64,000 bases of DNA from JAABRB01 sp041617635 (GCA_041617635.1 JBFJOO010000008.1:1-64000), one strand, 5' to 3'. Positions 26,272 through 36,549 are shown, counted from the first letter of the stretch. Numbers and translations: made by a program. Notes: generated from the letters alone by a model not told the origin.

Positions 26272-27285
26272 CTACCTGACGAGGATCGGCGTCACCTCCA
26301 GCGCGTCGCGGATATGCCCGGAGACGGCGAGCGCCTCGATGCGGTCGCGATACGGACCGGCGCGCACACGGTGCAGCCCGGCGCCGCTTTCGATACGCAA
26401 CGCGCCTGCGAGCCATGCCAGCTGGGCCGCGACCCGGTCGCGAAAAAGGTCCGCGTTCTCGCGCGAGGCAAACGCGCCGAGCTGCAGGTACACGCCCGAA
26501 GCGTCGACCTCCGTTGCAATAGGGTTGGATGACGGGTTGGATGACGGGTTGGATGACGGGTTAGATGACGTGTTAGATGACGGGTTAGATGGCGAAGGCG
26601 CTGAGGGGGCGGACGCATTGGGCTCCTCCGGCGCGGACGGCACCGGCTGCGCCCGCTCGAGCACCGCCCGCGACGGCGCGGACGCCGTGAGCGGCTGTCC
26701 GGGGATGATCAGCTCGACCTCGACCATCGCGCTGCCACGACTGATGTAGTCGAGTCGGTTGGCCGCCGCGTACGACAGATCGATCAGCCGATTGTTCAGA
26801 AACGGCCCGCGGTCGTTCACGCGCACGACCACCGACTGGCCGTTGGCCAGGTTGGTCACGCGTGCATAGCTCGGCAGCGGCAGGGTCGGGTGCGCCGCCG
26901 ACATCGCGTACATGTCGTAGATCTCGCCGATCGACGTGCGCCGACCGTGATAGCGGCGGCCGTACCAGGACGCGACACCGCGCGCCTTGTACGGCGCGAG
27001 CGAGGACATCGGCACGTAGTCGCGCCCGAACACGCTGTAGGGCCGGGTGGCGGCACGGTTCAGCGGCTCCGATACGGGCACCGCGTCGGGAATGCTGTCC
27101 AGGTCGCGCGGCGGGTTGCTCCCCGGCCCATCGTCGAGGTAATAGCCGCCGCCGCGTCCGGTCGACTCCGGGCTCCGCGGAGTGCTCGAGCAACCCGCGG
27201 CGACCGCGCACGCGAGCAGTGTCATGGCGACGAGTCCGCGGATACCGCGCTCCCGACTTGCCACTGCTCGCCCTTCACTCCTCAC
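26272..27285 (-). CDS. rlpA: Septal-ring lytic transglycosylase-like lipoprotein RlpA
   Basis: A 337-aa lipoprotein. The lipobox is AVAAGC with lipidated Cys near 32. The double-psi beta-barrel domain (about 100-200) holds GVASWYGRRYHGRRTS, EIYDMYAMSAAHPTLP and VRVNDRGPF, the last with the catalytic Asp region of RlpA. A Ser/Asn/Pro linker made of six four-residue repeats follows, then a C-terminal SPOR domain (about 265-337, YLQLGAFASRENADLF) that binds denuded septal glycan. It follows rodA by 15 bp. Confidence 0.92.
   Translation of the reverse strand: MRSEGRAVASRERGIRGLVAMTLLACAVAAGCSSTPRSPESTGRGGGYYLDDGPGSNPPRDLDSIPDAVPVSEPLNRAATRPYSVFGRDYVPMSSLAPYKARGVASWYGRRYHGRRTSIGEIYDMYAMSAAHPTLPLPSYARVTNLANGQSVVVRVNDRGPFLNNRLIDLSYAAANRLDYISRGSAMVEVELIIPGQPLTASAPSRAVLERAQPVPSAPEEPNASAPSAPSPSNPSSNTSSNPSSNPSSNPSSNPIATEVDASGVYLQLGAFASRENADLFRDRVAAQLAWLAGALRIESGAGLHRVRAGPYRDRIEALAVSGHIRDALEVTPILVR
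26522..26593. repeat. Six tandem 12-bp repeats inside rlpA
   Basis: Six in-phase copies of a 12-bp unit (GGGTTGGATGAC; later copies have A for G at position 6 and single changes) encode repeated Ser-Asn-Pro-Ser in the linker between the RlpA barrel and SPOR domains. Because 12 is a multiple of three, copy-number change would only alter linker length. Confidence 0.95.
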
Positions 27286-27300
27286 GCCTCGTTCCTCTGC

Positions 27301-28395
27301 TCAGGTCTGCACCAGCTTGCGCTCCCGCGCCACGCTCATCAGGATGCCGATGCCGAGGAAGAGCGTGACCAGTGCGGTGCCGCCGTACGAGATGAACGGG
27401 AGCGGCACGCCGACCACCGGCAGGATTCCGCTCACCATCCCCATGTTCACGAACGCGTAGGTGAAGAAGATCAAGGTGATGCTGCCCGCGAGCAGCCGCG
27501 AAAACGGCGTGGGCGCGTGCGCCGCGATCATCAGTCCGCGCGCGATCAGGGCGGCATACAGGAGGAGCAGCAGACTCGTGCCGGCGAGCCCGAACTCCTC
27601 GGAGTACACCGCGAAGATGAAATCGGTGTGCCGCTCGGGAATGAACTCGAGGTGGGTCTGCGTGCCGTTCAGCCAGCCCTTGCCGTCCAGTCCGCCCGAT
27701 CCGACCGCGATCGTGGCCTGGATGGTGTGGTACCCCGAGCCGAGCGGATCCTGGCTCGGGTCGAGCAGCGTCAGGATGCGCCGCTTTTGGTACCCGTGCA
27801 GCAGCGTCCAGACGAGCGGCAGGCTCGCCGCGCCGGCAATCGCGAGCCCGACGATGATCCGCCACGACAATCCGGCGAGGAAGATGACGTAGCAGCCCGT
27901 GGCCAGCACGAGGAGCGCGGTGCCGAGATCGGGCTGTCGAATGATCAGGGCGGTGGGTATTGCGAGCAGCACCGCCGCGATCAGGTAGTCACCGAGCCGG
28001 AGCGTCGCCGCCCGGCGGTGAAAATACCAGGCCAGCATGAGCGGCATCGCGATCTTCATCATCTCCGAGGGCTGGATCCGCGTGACGCCAACGTGCAGCC
28101 ACCGGCGCGCGCCGTTCACGACGTCGCCCCCGATCGCCACCGCCACCAGCAGCGCGAGCCCGATGATGTACACGGGCACCGCGGATCGCAGCAGCGTCTG
28201 CGTCGGCACCTGGGCAACCACCCACATCGCGGCGAGCGCAACCGCCAGGTTGACGAACTGCGCCGTCATGCGGGTCGCGCTCTCGTTCGTCGCGCTGTAA
28301 AGCGTGAACATACCGACCGTGACGATCAGCGCTACGATCGCGAGCAGCACGCCGTCGATATTCCCGGCGAAGCGCAGCCACAGCCGCCCGATCAT
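27301..28395 (-). CDS. rodA: Peptidoglycan glycosyltransferase RodA
   Basis: A 364-aa SEDS-family membrane protein with about ten helices. It polymerises glycan strands during elongation together with PBP2. Seen are the periplasmic-loop segment GSGYHTIQATIAVGSGG with GWLNGTQTHLEFIPERHTDFIFAV, the catalytic Asp area in RQPDLGTALL, and GVPLPFISYGGTAL. It starts at 28395, overlapping the mrdA stop by 4 bp; the longer frame above is antisense to mrdA. It belongs to the mreCD-mrdA-rodA operon. Confidence 0.95.
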   Translation of the reverse strand: MIGRLWLRFAGNIDGVLLAIVALIVTVGMFTLYSATNESATRMTAQFVNLAVALAAMWVVAQVPTQTLLRSAVPVYIIGLALLVAVAIGGDVVNGARRWLHVGVTRIQPSEMMKIAMPLMLAWYFHRRAATLRLGDYLIAAVLLAIPTALIIRQPDLGTALLVLATGCYVIFLAGLSWRIIVGLAIAGAASLPLVWTLLHGYQKRRILTLLDPSQDPLGSGYHTIQATIAVGSGGLDGKGWLNGTQTHLEFIPERHTDFIFAVYSEEFGLAGTSLLLLLYAALIARGLMIAAHAPTPFSRLLAGSITLIFFTYAFVNMGMVSGILPVVGVPLPFISYGGTALVTLFLGIGILMSVARERKLVQT

Positions 28396-30359
28396 CCTTC
28401 CTCCGGAGCGTCGGGGTCGAGCGCCGGCGCCTGGTCCGGTTTCTTCCCGAGCATGAAGTAGTCGAGCACGACGCGCGCGATTGGTGCGGCGGTGGCGCTG
28501 CCGTGGCCGCCGTTCTCGACGAGCACTGCGAGCGCGATGCGCGGCGCATCGACCGGCGCGAAGGCGATGAAGAGCGAATGGTCGCGGAACCGCTCGGCGA
28601 CCTTCTTCTCGTCGTACTTCTCGTCCTGCTTCATCGCGATGACCTGCGCCGTCCCGGTCTTGCCGGCGAACGTGTACTCGGCGCCCGCGCCGGCCCGCGC
28701 GGCGGTGCCGCCAGGGCGCGTGACATCCACCATCGCTGATTTCACGAGCTGCACCCACTTCGGGTTGAGTCGGATGGTCCGGACCGGCTCCGGCTCGATC
28801 TTGCGCCGCTCGCCGGTGACGATGTCGACCAGCTCGCGCACCAGGTGCGGCCGGTACACGACGCCGTTGTTCGCCAGGATCGCGGTGGCCTGAGCAAGCT
28901 GCAGGGGCGTCGTGAGGTTGTAACCCTGTCCGATTCCCACCGAGATCGAATCGCCGGCATACCATCGCTGCTGAAATCGCTTCAACTTCCAAGCGCGCGA
29001 CGGCAGCAGACCCATGTGCTCGCCCCGGACGTCGATCTCGGTCCGGGCGCCGAACCCGAACTGCGAGAGAAACTCGTGCTGCTTGTCGACGTCGGTGTCT
29101 GCGGCGAGGCCGTAGTAGTAGGTGTCGCACGAGATCACGATCGACTTGTGCAGGTTAACGATGCCATGACCGCCGACTTTCCAGTCGCGGTAGCGATGCG
29201 TCTGGCCGGGCAGCGAGAAGTGCCCCGGGTCGCTGATCGCGTACTCGGGAGTGCGCTTGCCGAGCTCGAGCGCCATCAGGGCCATGAACGGCTTGATGGT
29301 CGACCCGGGCGGATAGGCGCCGTTCAGGGCGCGGTTGCTGAGCGGCTTGTCCGGATCGTTCACCAGGCGCTCCCAGCTTTGCGGATCGATTCCGTCCACG
29401 AACAGGTTGGGGTCGTAGCCGGGGCGGCTTGCGAACGCCAGAATGCCGCCGGTCGAAGGCTCGATCGCGACGAGCACGCCGCGATAGCTGCCGAATGCCC
29501 GCTCCGCGACTTCCTGGAGCCCGAGGTCCAGCGTGAGCACCAAGCTGTTTCCTGCGGTCGGCGCGATCGACGAAAGGGTCCGCACGCCATGACCGCCTGC
29601 ATCGATCTCGACGTGCGCCGAGCCGGTCGTGCCGTGCAGCTCCTGCTCGTAGCTCTGCTCGATGCCGGTCTTGCCCATGAAGTCCGTGCCCTTGTAGTTC
29701 GCGCTGAGCTCGCGGTCCTCGAGCCAGGCGAGATCGCGGTCGTTGATCCGACCGATGTACCCAAGGGCATGGGACGCGAGCGCGCCGTGCGGATACTCGC
29801 GGAATAGGCGCGCCTTGATCGCGACGCCGGGGAAGCGGTACGCGTTCGCCGCGAAGCGTGCAACGTCCTCGTCCGACAAGCGCGTCTTGATGGGCAGGCT
29901 TTCCGCGCCCCGCATCTCCTCGCGCAGCTTCTTGAATCGCTTGCGGTCGCGGGGCAGGATGTCGACGACGGTGGCGAGCGAATCGATCAGGTCGTCGAGG
30001 TCGGCGACCTGCGCGAGCTGGACCTCCAGGGTGTACGCGGATTGGTTGCGCGCCAGCACGACCCCGTTGCGGTCCATGATCAGGCCGCGGTTCGGCGGCA
30101 GCGGAACAACCGAGATCCGGTTGTCTTCCGCTTTCGTGTGATAGTAGGCGTGCTGGACGACCTGTAGATAAACGAAGCGCGCGAAGAGCACGCCGAACGT
30201 GACAAGCACCAGCGCCGCGGCGGCGGCGAGCCGCAGATGGAAGCGGCGCACCTCGCGCTCGGGATCGCGATACTCGCCGAGGCCCGACGAGCCGAGCCGG
30301 CTGCCCATGCCGCGCGAGCGCGACGTGAACAGGTTGCGGCCTATCGAGCCCATGCTCAT
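28392..30359 (-). CDS. mrdA: Penicillin-binding protein 2 (transpeptidase of the elongasome)
   Basis: A 655-aa class B PBP. A basic cytoplasmic stretch precedes one membrane helix (about 42-65). The dimerisation/pedestal domain follows, then the transpeptidase with SxxK in GAYPPGSTIKPFMAL, SCD (VISCDTYYYGLA) and KTGTAQV. The C terminus is Pro/Asp-rich. The ATG at 30359 overlaps the mreD stop by 4 bp; a second ATG two codons on is possible. It works with RodA and is positioned by MreCD. Confidence 0.95.
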   Translation of the reverse strand: MSMGSIGRNLFTSRSRGMGSRLGSSGLGEYRDPEREVRRFHLRLAAAAALVLVTFGVLFARFVYLQVVQHAYYHTKAEDNRISVVPLPPNRGLIMDRNGVVLARNQSAYTLEVQLAQVADLDDLIDSLATVVDILPRDRKRFKKLREEMRGAESLPIKTRLSDEDVARFAANAYRFPGVAIKARLFREYPHGALASHALGYIGRINDRDLAWLEDRELSANYKGTDFMGKTGIEQSYEQELHGTTGSAHVEIDAGGHGVRTLSSIAPTAGNSLVLTLDLGLQEVAERAFGSYRGVLVAIEPSTGGILAFASRPGYDPNLFVDGIDPQSWERLVNDPDKPLSNRALNGAYPPGSTIKPFMALMALELGKRTPEYAISDPGHFSLPGQTHRYRDWKVGGHGIVNLHKSIVISCDTYYYGLAADTDVDKQHEFLSQFGFGARTEIDVRGEHMGLLPSRAWKLKRFQQRWYAGDSISVGIGQGYNLTTPLQLAQATAILANNGVVYRPHLVRELVDIVTGERRKIEPEPVRTIRLNPKWVQLVKSAMVDVTRPGGTAARAGAGAEYTFAGKTGTAQVIAMKQDEKYDEKKVAERFRDHSLFIAFAPVDAPRIALAVLVENGGHGSATAAPIARVVLDYFMLGKKPDQAPALDPDAPEEG

Positions 30360-30880
30360 ATCGGCCGGTTCTCGTCCACGAGCTCGGGCCGTCGCTGCGG
30401 CGCGAGCAGCACGTGCGTGACGCCGGGCCACAGCGCGGCGGCGATGAAGCTGCCCGCGAAGAACGACCAGCCGGGGAACGTTCCGCCGGCCGCCATGCGC
30501 GCGACGAGCATCAGCGCTTGGCTCGCGAGCAGCAGGACCAGCACGTGGAGCGCCTGCTGCCAGATCGGGAACCACTGAATCCGGCGGTGAAGCCATTGCG
30601 CGCCGAACGCGACCACGGCGTAGGCGAGCGCGTGCTGGCCGATGAGCGTGCCGTTCGCTGCGTCCATGACGAGCCCGAGCACCCACGCGATGCCGATGCC
30701 CATCCTGCGCGGCTGGTGGACGCACCAGAACGCGATCACGAGCGCCAGCAAGTCTGGCACTCCGCGCAGGTCGCGCCATGGCAGCAGATTGAAGACCAGC
30801 GCGACGGTGATGGAGAGCGCCATGAAGCTCACCTTCACCGGCAGCAGGATGTGCTCGCGATTGGCGCTGCCCAGCATCAC
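30356..30880 (-). CDS. mreD: Rod shape-determining protein MreD
   Basis: A 174-aa protein with five or six membrane helices, of normal MreD length, including FNLLPWRDLRGVPDLLALVIAFW and MGIGIAWVLGLVMDAANGTLIGQHALAY. It is part of the elongasome membrane scaffold. The start is either GTG 30880, which overlaps the mreC stop, or the ATG directly after it (30877). Confidence 0.93.
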   Translation of the reverse strand: MMLGSANREHILLPVKVSFMALSITVALVFNLLPWRDLRGVPDLLALVIAFWCVHQPRRMGIGIAWVLGLVMDAANGTLIGQHALAYAVVAFGAQWLHRRIQWFPIWQQALHVLVLLLASQALMLVARMAAGGTFPGWSFFAGSFIAAALWPGVTHVLLAPQRRPELVDENRPI

Positions 30881-31788
30881 TCGCTTCTCCGGGTCCGTTT
30901 GCCCTTGACCGCCGATCGGCCGGAAGGTTTCGCGACTTGCGGCGGCGGAGGGATCTGCTCCGCCCGATTGAGGACCAGGACCTGGCGGTGACGATGCACG
31001 CCGGCGCTCGGCTCGCAGACGACCTTCGCGAAGGCGAGCGCGGTGTCGCGCTCGACCTTGGCTACCCGCGCCACCGGCAGGCCGTGCGGGTAGACCTCGT
31101 CGATCCCCGAAGTGACCAGCACGTCGCCCACTTCCACGTCCGCGTTGGTGGCCATGTGGCGCAGCTCGAGCGTCGCGCCGTCGCCGGATCCGTAGACGAT
31201 GCCGCGCAGCCCGTTCCGCACGACCTGCACGGGAACCGGATGGTCCTTGTCGACGACGAGCGTCACCTCGGCGAGCAGGGGGTGCACGCGCGTCACCTGT
31301 CCGAGGACGCCGGCGGCATCGATCACGGGCTGACCGAGCTGCACGCCCTGCTGGGTGCCCTTGTCGACCATCACGGTGCGGGCAAACGGGTCACGCCCGG
31401 CATAGACGACTTCGGCGAAGATCGCCTCCTGGGGCGACCTGGGCCGCGCCGCGAGCGCCTTGCGCAGCGCCTCGTTCTCGGCCTTGAGCGCCTCGAGGGT
31501 AAGCAGATCGGGCGCGCGCTTCAGCCGTTCCGCGCGGAGCGCGGTGTTCTCCCGCTGCAGCGTGTCGCGGCTGGCGAAGAACTCGGAGAGATTCGCAAAT
31601 GCGGTCACCGGCGCCGTGGCGAGGCTCTGGATCGGGTACGCCGCGAGCGCGAGCACCTGCCGGAGCGGCTCCGCGTAGCGGAAGCGCGCATCGAGCACCA
31701 TCAGCAAAATCGAGAGCACGGCGAAGAAGCCGAGCCGAGCAAGCGGGGCGGGGCCGCGGTGGAAGAACGGCGGCGGCTGCCTTTCCAT
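30877..31788 (-). CDS. mreC: Cell shape-determining protein MreC
   Basis: A 303-aa bitopic protein: one membrane helix near 15-35, a coiled coil (about 68-112), then two beta-barrel domains (about 120-275) with YAGRDPFARTVMVDKGTQQGV and GIDEVYPHGLPVARV. The tail is rich in Lys and Arg. It links MreB with PBP2. It lies downstream of mreB, separated by 229 bp holding a palindromic element. Confidence 0.95.
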   Translation of the reverse strand: MERQPPPFFHRGPAPLARLGFFAVLSILLMVLDARFRYAEPLRQVLALAAYPIQSLATAPVTAFANLSEFFASRDTLQRENTALRAERLKRAPDLLTLEALKAENEALRKALAARPRSPQEAIFAEVVYAGRDPFARTVMVDKGTQQGVQLGQPVIDAAGVLGQVTRVHPLLAEVTLVVDKDHPVPVQVVRNGLRGIVYGSGDGATLELRHMATNADVEVGDVLVTSGIDEVYPHGLPVARVAKVERDTALAFAKVVCEPSAGVHRHRQVLVLNRAEQIPPPPQVAKPSGRSAVKGKRTRRSE

Positions 31789-31800
31789 TGCTAGAAACTA

Positions 31801-31910
31801 TCCCGAAATCGCGGCCATCGTTCTTCATGCAAGAGGGGATGTGCGAACAAGGGGAAATTCCCCCTGGTAGATCCCCAGACGAACAAGGGGCGAGCCCCTT
31901 GTAGATCCCC
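31801..31910 (+). repeat. Interspersed palindromic element, copy R4 (left module plus two hairpins)
   Basis: A complete element. The left module from about 31801 (TCCCGAAATCGCGGCCA, then TTCTTCATGCAAGAG) is close to the copy at 48127. Two cores follow: CGAACAAGGGG with CCCCCTGGTAGATCCCC, and CGAACAAGGGGC with GCCCCTTGTAGATCCCC. It lies between mreB and mreC, which read leftward, so on their transcript the element is read as its complement. Confidence 0.8.
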
Positions 31911-32017
31911 ACCGTTGCGGAAGCAGTCACATCCTGAGATGGAGTCAAGTGACAAGATAGGTTGAGGTTGGAGGTCGCCGGGCCGGGTTCACCGCTGTGC
32001 CACGCCTCACTCCCCGC

Positions 32018-33061
<1,044 letters not shown>

Positions 33062-33098
33062 GGACCCCTTCCCGACGCGGGATATTGAAAGGATTCGC

Positions 33099-33127
33099 TA
33101 TAATACCGCATCCAAACGATTGTTTAA
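33099..33127 (-). promoter_or_regulatory. Putative mreB promoter in the mreB-gatC divergent gap
   Basis: In the 78-bp divergent gap, the minus strand shows TTAAAC (33127 to 33122), a 16-bp spacer and TATTAT (33105 to 33100), upstream of mreB. On the plus strand TATAAT at 33099-33104 could serve gatC, but no -35 element is seen at the right distance. The overlap suggests shared control; this is a match by eye only. Confidence 0.4.
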
Positions 33128-33139
33128 GCGGAAAAATTC

Positions 33140-33427
33140 ATGTCTCTACCCATCGACCAGGTCAAACGGATCGCCTACCTCGCCCGCATCGCGGTGACGG
33201 ACGCCGAGGCCGCGACGGTGCAGGCGGACCTGAACCGGATCTTCGCGCTCATCGAGGCGATGAACGCCGTGGACACCGCGGGGATCGAACCGATGGCGCA
33301 CGCCCGCGACCTCACGGTCCGGCTGCGCGAGGACGAGGTCCGCGAAAGCGATCGGCACGCGGCGTTCCAGGCGGTCGCGCCGCAGGTGGAAGCCGGGCTT
33401 TATCTCGTCCCCAAGGTGATCGAGTGA
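33140..33427 (+). CDS. gatC: Aspartyl/glutamyl-tRNA amidotransferase subunit C
   Basis: A 95-aa protein of normal GatC length. It opens LPIDQVKRIAYLARIAVTD, has the FALIEAMNAVDTAGIEPM centre, and the usual LREDEVRESD turn. It wraps around GatA to stabilise the GatCAB complex, which converts misacylated Glu-tRNA(Gln) or Asp-tRNA(Asn) to the amidated form. gatA follows after 46 bp. Confidence 0.95.
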   Translation: MSLPIDQVKRIAYLARIAVTDAEAATVQADLNRIFALIEAMNAVDTAGIEPMAHARDLTVRLREDEVRESDRHAAFQAVAPQVEAGLYLVPKVIE

Positions 33428-33473
33428 GGGGTGCGGGGTTCCGCCTCGCCCCCTTTCGCTCGTTCCCCGCCAC

Positions 33474-34958
33474 ATGATCAACGCGTCACTGCCAGAGCTC
33501 GCGGCCGCGCTCGCGACGCGGAAGATCTCGAGCGTCGAGCTCACCGAGCGCTGCATCGAGCGCATCGGCCGCCTCGGCAAGGCGCTGAATGCGTTCATCA
33601 CCGTGGACCCCGCCCGCAGCCTCGAGCAGGCACGGGCCGCCGACGCGCGCATCGCCGCAGGGCGCGCCGCGCCCCTCACGGGCATCCCCGTCGCGCACAA
33701 GGACATATTCGTGGCGCAGGGGTGGCCGAGCACCTGCGGATCGCGGATGCTGGAGTCGTTCGTGTCGCCCTACGATGCGCACGTCATCGAGCGATTCAAC
33801 GACGCCGGCGCAGTGATCCTGGGCAAGACGAACATGGATGAGTTCGCGATGGGCTCGTCGAGCGAGACGTCCTGGTACGGGGCGGTGCGGAATCCGTGGA
33901 ACACCGATCGAGTGGCCGGCGGCTCCTCGGGCGGCTCGGCAGTGGCGGTCGCGGCCCGGCTCGCGCCGGCGGCGACCGGCACTGATACGGGCGGCTCGAT
34001 TCGCCAGCCCGCGGCCCTGACCGGCGTCTGCGGGCTCAAGCCGACCTACGGCACGGTGTCCCGCTACGGAATGATCGCCTTCGCCTCGAGCCTCGACCAG
34101 GGCGGCCCATTTGCGCGCAGCGCCGCAGATCTCGCCGTCCTCCTGAACGTGATGGCGGGCTTCGACGCGCGGGACTCGACGAGCCTCGAGCGTGATGCCG
34201 AGGACTATGCGCGCGATCTCGATCGGCCCTTGCCCGACGCGAGCCCGGGCAAACCGCTGGCCGGTCTGCGAGTCGGCCTGCCCCGCGAATATTTCGGCGC
34301 GGGGCTCGCGTCCGACGTCGCTACCGCGATCGAGGCGGCGATCGACGCGCTGAAAAAGCTCGGCGCCACCGTCATCGATGTGCATCTGCCGAACACCGGG
34401 CTTTCGGTACCGGCCTACTACGTCATCGCGCCGGCGGAAGCGTCGTCCAATCTGTCCCGGTACGACGGCGTGCGTTACGGGTATCGCGCCCCCGAGTACG
34501 ATGATCTCGTCGACATGTACTGCAAGACCCGCGCGCAGGGCTTCGGCGCCGAGGTCAAGCGCCGGATACTGATCGGCACCTACGTGCTGTCGCACGGCTA
34601 CTACGACGCCTACTACCTCAAGGCGCAGAAGATTCGCCGGCTGATCGCGCGCGACTTCGTCGAGGCTTTCCAGCGCTGCGACGTGATACTGGGTCCGGTC
34701 ACGCCGACGGTCGCATTCGCGCTCGGCGCGAAGACGTCCGACCCGGTGCAGATGTACCTCAACGACATCTATACGACCGCCGCGAATCTCGCCGGGCTGC
34801 CCGCCATGTCGATCCCCTGCGGATTCGGGAGCGAGGGCCTGCCGGTGGGCCTGCACCTGGTCGGCGAATATTTTACGGAGGCGCGGCTGCTCGGCATCGC
34901 GCATCAATTCCAGCGGGCCACGGATTGGCACGCGTGCGCGCCCGCGGGCTACGACTGA
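33474..34958 (+). CDS. gatA: Aspartyl/glutamyl-tRNA amidotransferase subunit A
   Basis: A 494-aa amidase-signature enzyme that releases ammonia from glutamine for GatB. The Ser-cisSer-Lys triad is visible: Lys in PVAHKDIF, the glycine-rich GGSSGGSAVAVAA, and GTDTGGSIRQPAALTGVCG. The length is standard. It is 23 bp before gatB. Confidence 0.97.
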   Translation: MINASLPELAAALATRKISSVELTERCIERIGRLGKALNAFITVDPARSLEQARAADARIAAGRAAPLTGIPVAHKDIFVAQGWPSTCGSRMLESFVSPYDAHVIERFNDAGAVILGKTNMDEFAMGSSSETSWYGAVRNPWNTDRVAGGSSGGSAVAVAARLAPAATGTDTGGSIRQPAALTGVCGLKPTYGTVSRYGMIAFASSLDQGGPFARSAADLAVLLNVMAGFDARDSTSLERDAEDYARDLDRPLPDASPGKPLAGLRVGLPREYFGAGLASDVATAIEAAIDALKKLGATVIDVHLPNTGLSVPAYYVIAPAEASSNLSRYDGVRYGYRAPEYDDLVDMYCKTRAQGFGAEVKRRILIGTYVLSHGYYDAYYLKAQKIRRLIARDFVEAFQRCDVILGPVTPTVAFALGAKTSDPVQMYLNDIYTTAANLAGLPAMSIPCGFGSEGLPVGLHLVGEYFTEARLLGIAHQFQRATDWHACAPAGYD

Positions 34959-34981
34959 ACCTGACGGGGCCAAGCACCGCA

Positions 34982-36457
34982 ATGGAGTGGGAAACTGTCA
35001 TCGGCATCGAGACGCACGCGCAACTCTCGACGCGCTCAAAGATCTTCTCGGCCGCATCGACCGCATTCGGCGCCGCGCCCAACACGCAGGCTTCCGCGGT
35101 CGACATCGCCCTGCCGGGCGTCCTTCCGGTGCCGAACCGCGGCGCAGTCGAGCGCGCGATCCGGTTCGGGCTCGCCGTCGGTGGCACCATTGCCGCGCGG
35201 TCGATCTTCGCGCGGAAGAACTACTTCTACCCCGATCTTCCGAAGGGCTATCAGATCAGCCAGTTCGAGGCGCCGATCGTGCAGGGCGGGACGATCCGGA
35301 CCGTGCTGCCCGACGGCACCGAGAAGATTGTCCGGCTCACGCGCGCGCACCTCGAGGAGGACGCGGGCAAGAGCCTGCACGAGGACTTTCACGGCATGAC
35401 CGGGATCGACCTCAACCGGGCCGGCACGCCGCTGCTCGAGATCGTGTCCGAGCCCGACATGCGCTCCGCCGACGAGGCCGTCGCGTATGCCCGGACGCTC
35501 CATGCACTGGTGCGCTGGATCGACATCTGCGACGGCAACATGCAGGAAGGATCGTTCCGCTGCGATGCCAACGTCTCGGTTCGTCCGCGGGGTTCGGACC
35601 GGCTCGGCACCCGCTGCGAGATCAAGAATCTGAACTCGTTCCGGTTCCTCGAGCGTGCGATTGCCTTCGAGGCGCGCCGGCAGATCGAGATTCTCGAAGA
35701 CGGTGGACGGATCGACCAGCAGACCCGGCTCTACGATCCCGAGCGCGACGAGACCCGCACGCTGCGCTCCAAGGAGGAGGCGCACGACTATCGGTACTTC
35801 CCCGATCCCGACCTGCTGCCTCTGGAGGTCAGTGACGAATGGGTCGCCGCGGTGCGCGCCGCGCTTCCCGAGCTGCCGGCGGCGAAGCGTGATCGCTACG
35901 TCCATGAGCTCGGCCTGACGGCCTACGACGCGGCCACTCTCACGGGATCGCGCGAGACCGCGGCGTATTTCGACGCGGTCACCGTGGCGCTCGCCGAGCG
36001 TGCGCGCGGGGGAGACCTGCGGGCCCAGGCGAAAGCCGCCACGAACTGGGTGACGGGCGAGCTGGCCGCGGCTCTGAATCGCGCCGAGCTCGAGATCGAT
36101 CGATCACCGGTGTCGGCGCAGCAGCTCGCCGGGCTCATCGCCCGGATTCAGGATCAGACCATCTCGGGGAAGATCGCGAAGGAAGTGTTCGAAGCGCTCT
36201 GGGCCGGCGAAGCCTCGGGTGCCGACGCGGCCGATGCGATCATCCAGGCCAAGGGACTCAGGCAGATCACGGACGCCGGAGCGCTCGAATCCGTTATCGA
36301 CGGGATCATCGCCGCGAACCCGGCCCAGGTCGCCGAGTTCCGGGGCGGGCGGGAAAAGGCCTTCAATTTCCTCGTCGGCCAGGCCATGAAGGCCACGCAA
36401 GGCAAGGGGAACCCCGCAGCGATCACGGAGCTGTTGAGGCGAAAGCTCTCGGGCTGA
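34982..36457 (+). CDS. gatB: Aspartyl/glutamyl-tRNA amidotransferase subunit B
   Basis: A 491-aa subunit that phosphorylates and amidates the misacylated tRNA. MEWETVIGIETHAQLSTRSKIF is the usual start, and LPKGYQISQFEAPI, HLEEDAGKSLHE and LNRAGTPLLEIVSEPDMRS are family signatures; the C-terminal YqeY-like tail domain reaches residue 490. The frame is open 19 codons above this ATG, overlapping gatA, without family likeness. Confidence 0.97.
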   Translation: MEWETVIGIETHAQLSTRSKIFSAASTAFGAAPNTQASAVDIALPGVLPVPNRGAVERAIRFGLAVGGTIAARSIFARKNYFYPDLPKGYQISQFEAPIVQGGTIRTVLPDGTEKIVRLTRAHLEEDAGKSLHEDFHGMTGIDLNRAGTPLLEIVSEPDMRSADEAVAYARTLHALVRWIDICDGNMQEGSFRCDANVSVRPRGSDRLGTRCEIKNLNSFRFLERAIAFEARRQIEILEDGGRIDQQTRLYDPERDETRTLRSKEEAHDYRYFPDPDLLPLEVSDEWVAAVRAALPELPAAKRDRYVHELGLTAYDAATLTGSRETAAYFDAVTVALAERARGGDLRAQAKAATNWVTGELAAALNRAELEIDRSPVSAQQLAGLIARIQDQTISGKIAKEVFEALWAGEASGADAADAIIQAKGLRQITDAGALESVIDGIIAANPAQVAEFRGGREKAFNFLVGQAMKATQGKGNPAAITELLRRKLSG

Positions 36458-36480
36458 GGGCGGCAAGCAAGGGGAGGGAA

Positions 36481-36517
36481 ACGAACAGGGGGAAACCGGC
36501 TGGTTTCCCCCCGTTAC
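36481..36517 (+). repeat. Palindromic element, copy R7 (variant subfamily) between convergent genes
   Basis: ACGAACA leads into a perfect stem, 36488-36497 with 36502-36511, around a GGCT loop. It matches the R0 subfamily (GGGAAACC stem) rather than the ACAAGGGG type. It lies between the ends of gatB and the DUF4124 gene and could act as a bidirectional terminator, though the following T-runs are poor. Confidence 0.6.
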
Positions 36518-36549
36518 CCTCCTTCCCGCTGCGGGCAGGCGGTGCCGGG

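Noticed and set aside
26522..26593. CRISPR-like array.
   Set aside because: The repeats are 12 bp, adjacent without spacers and in frame within rlpA.
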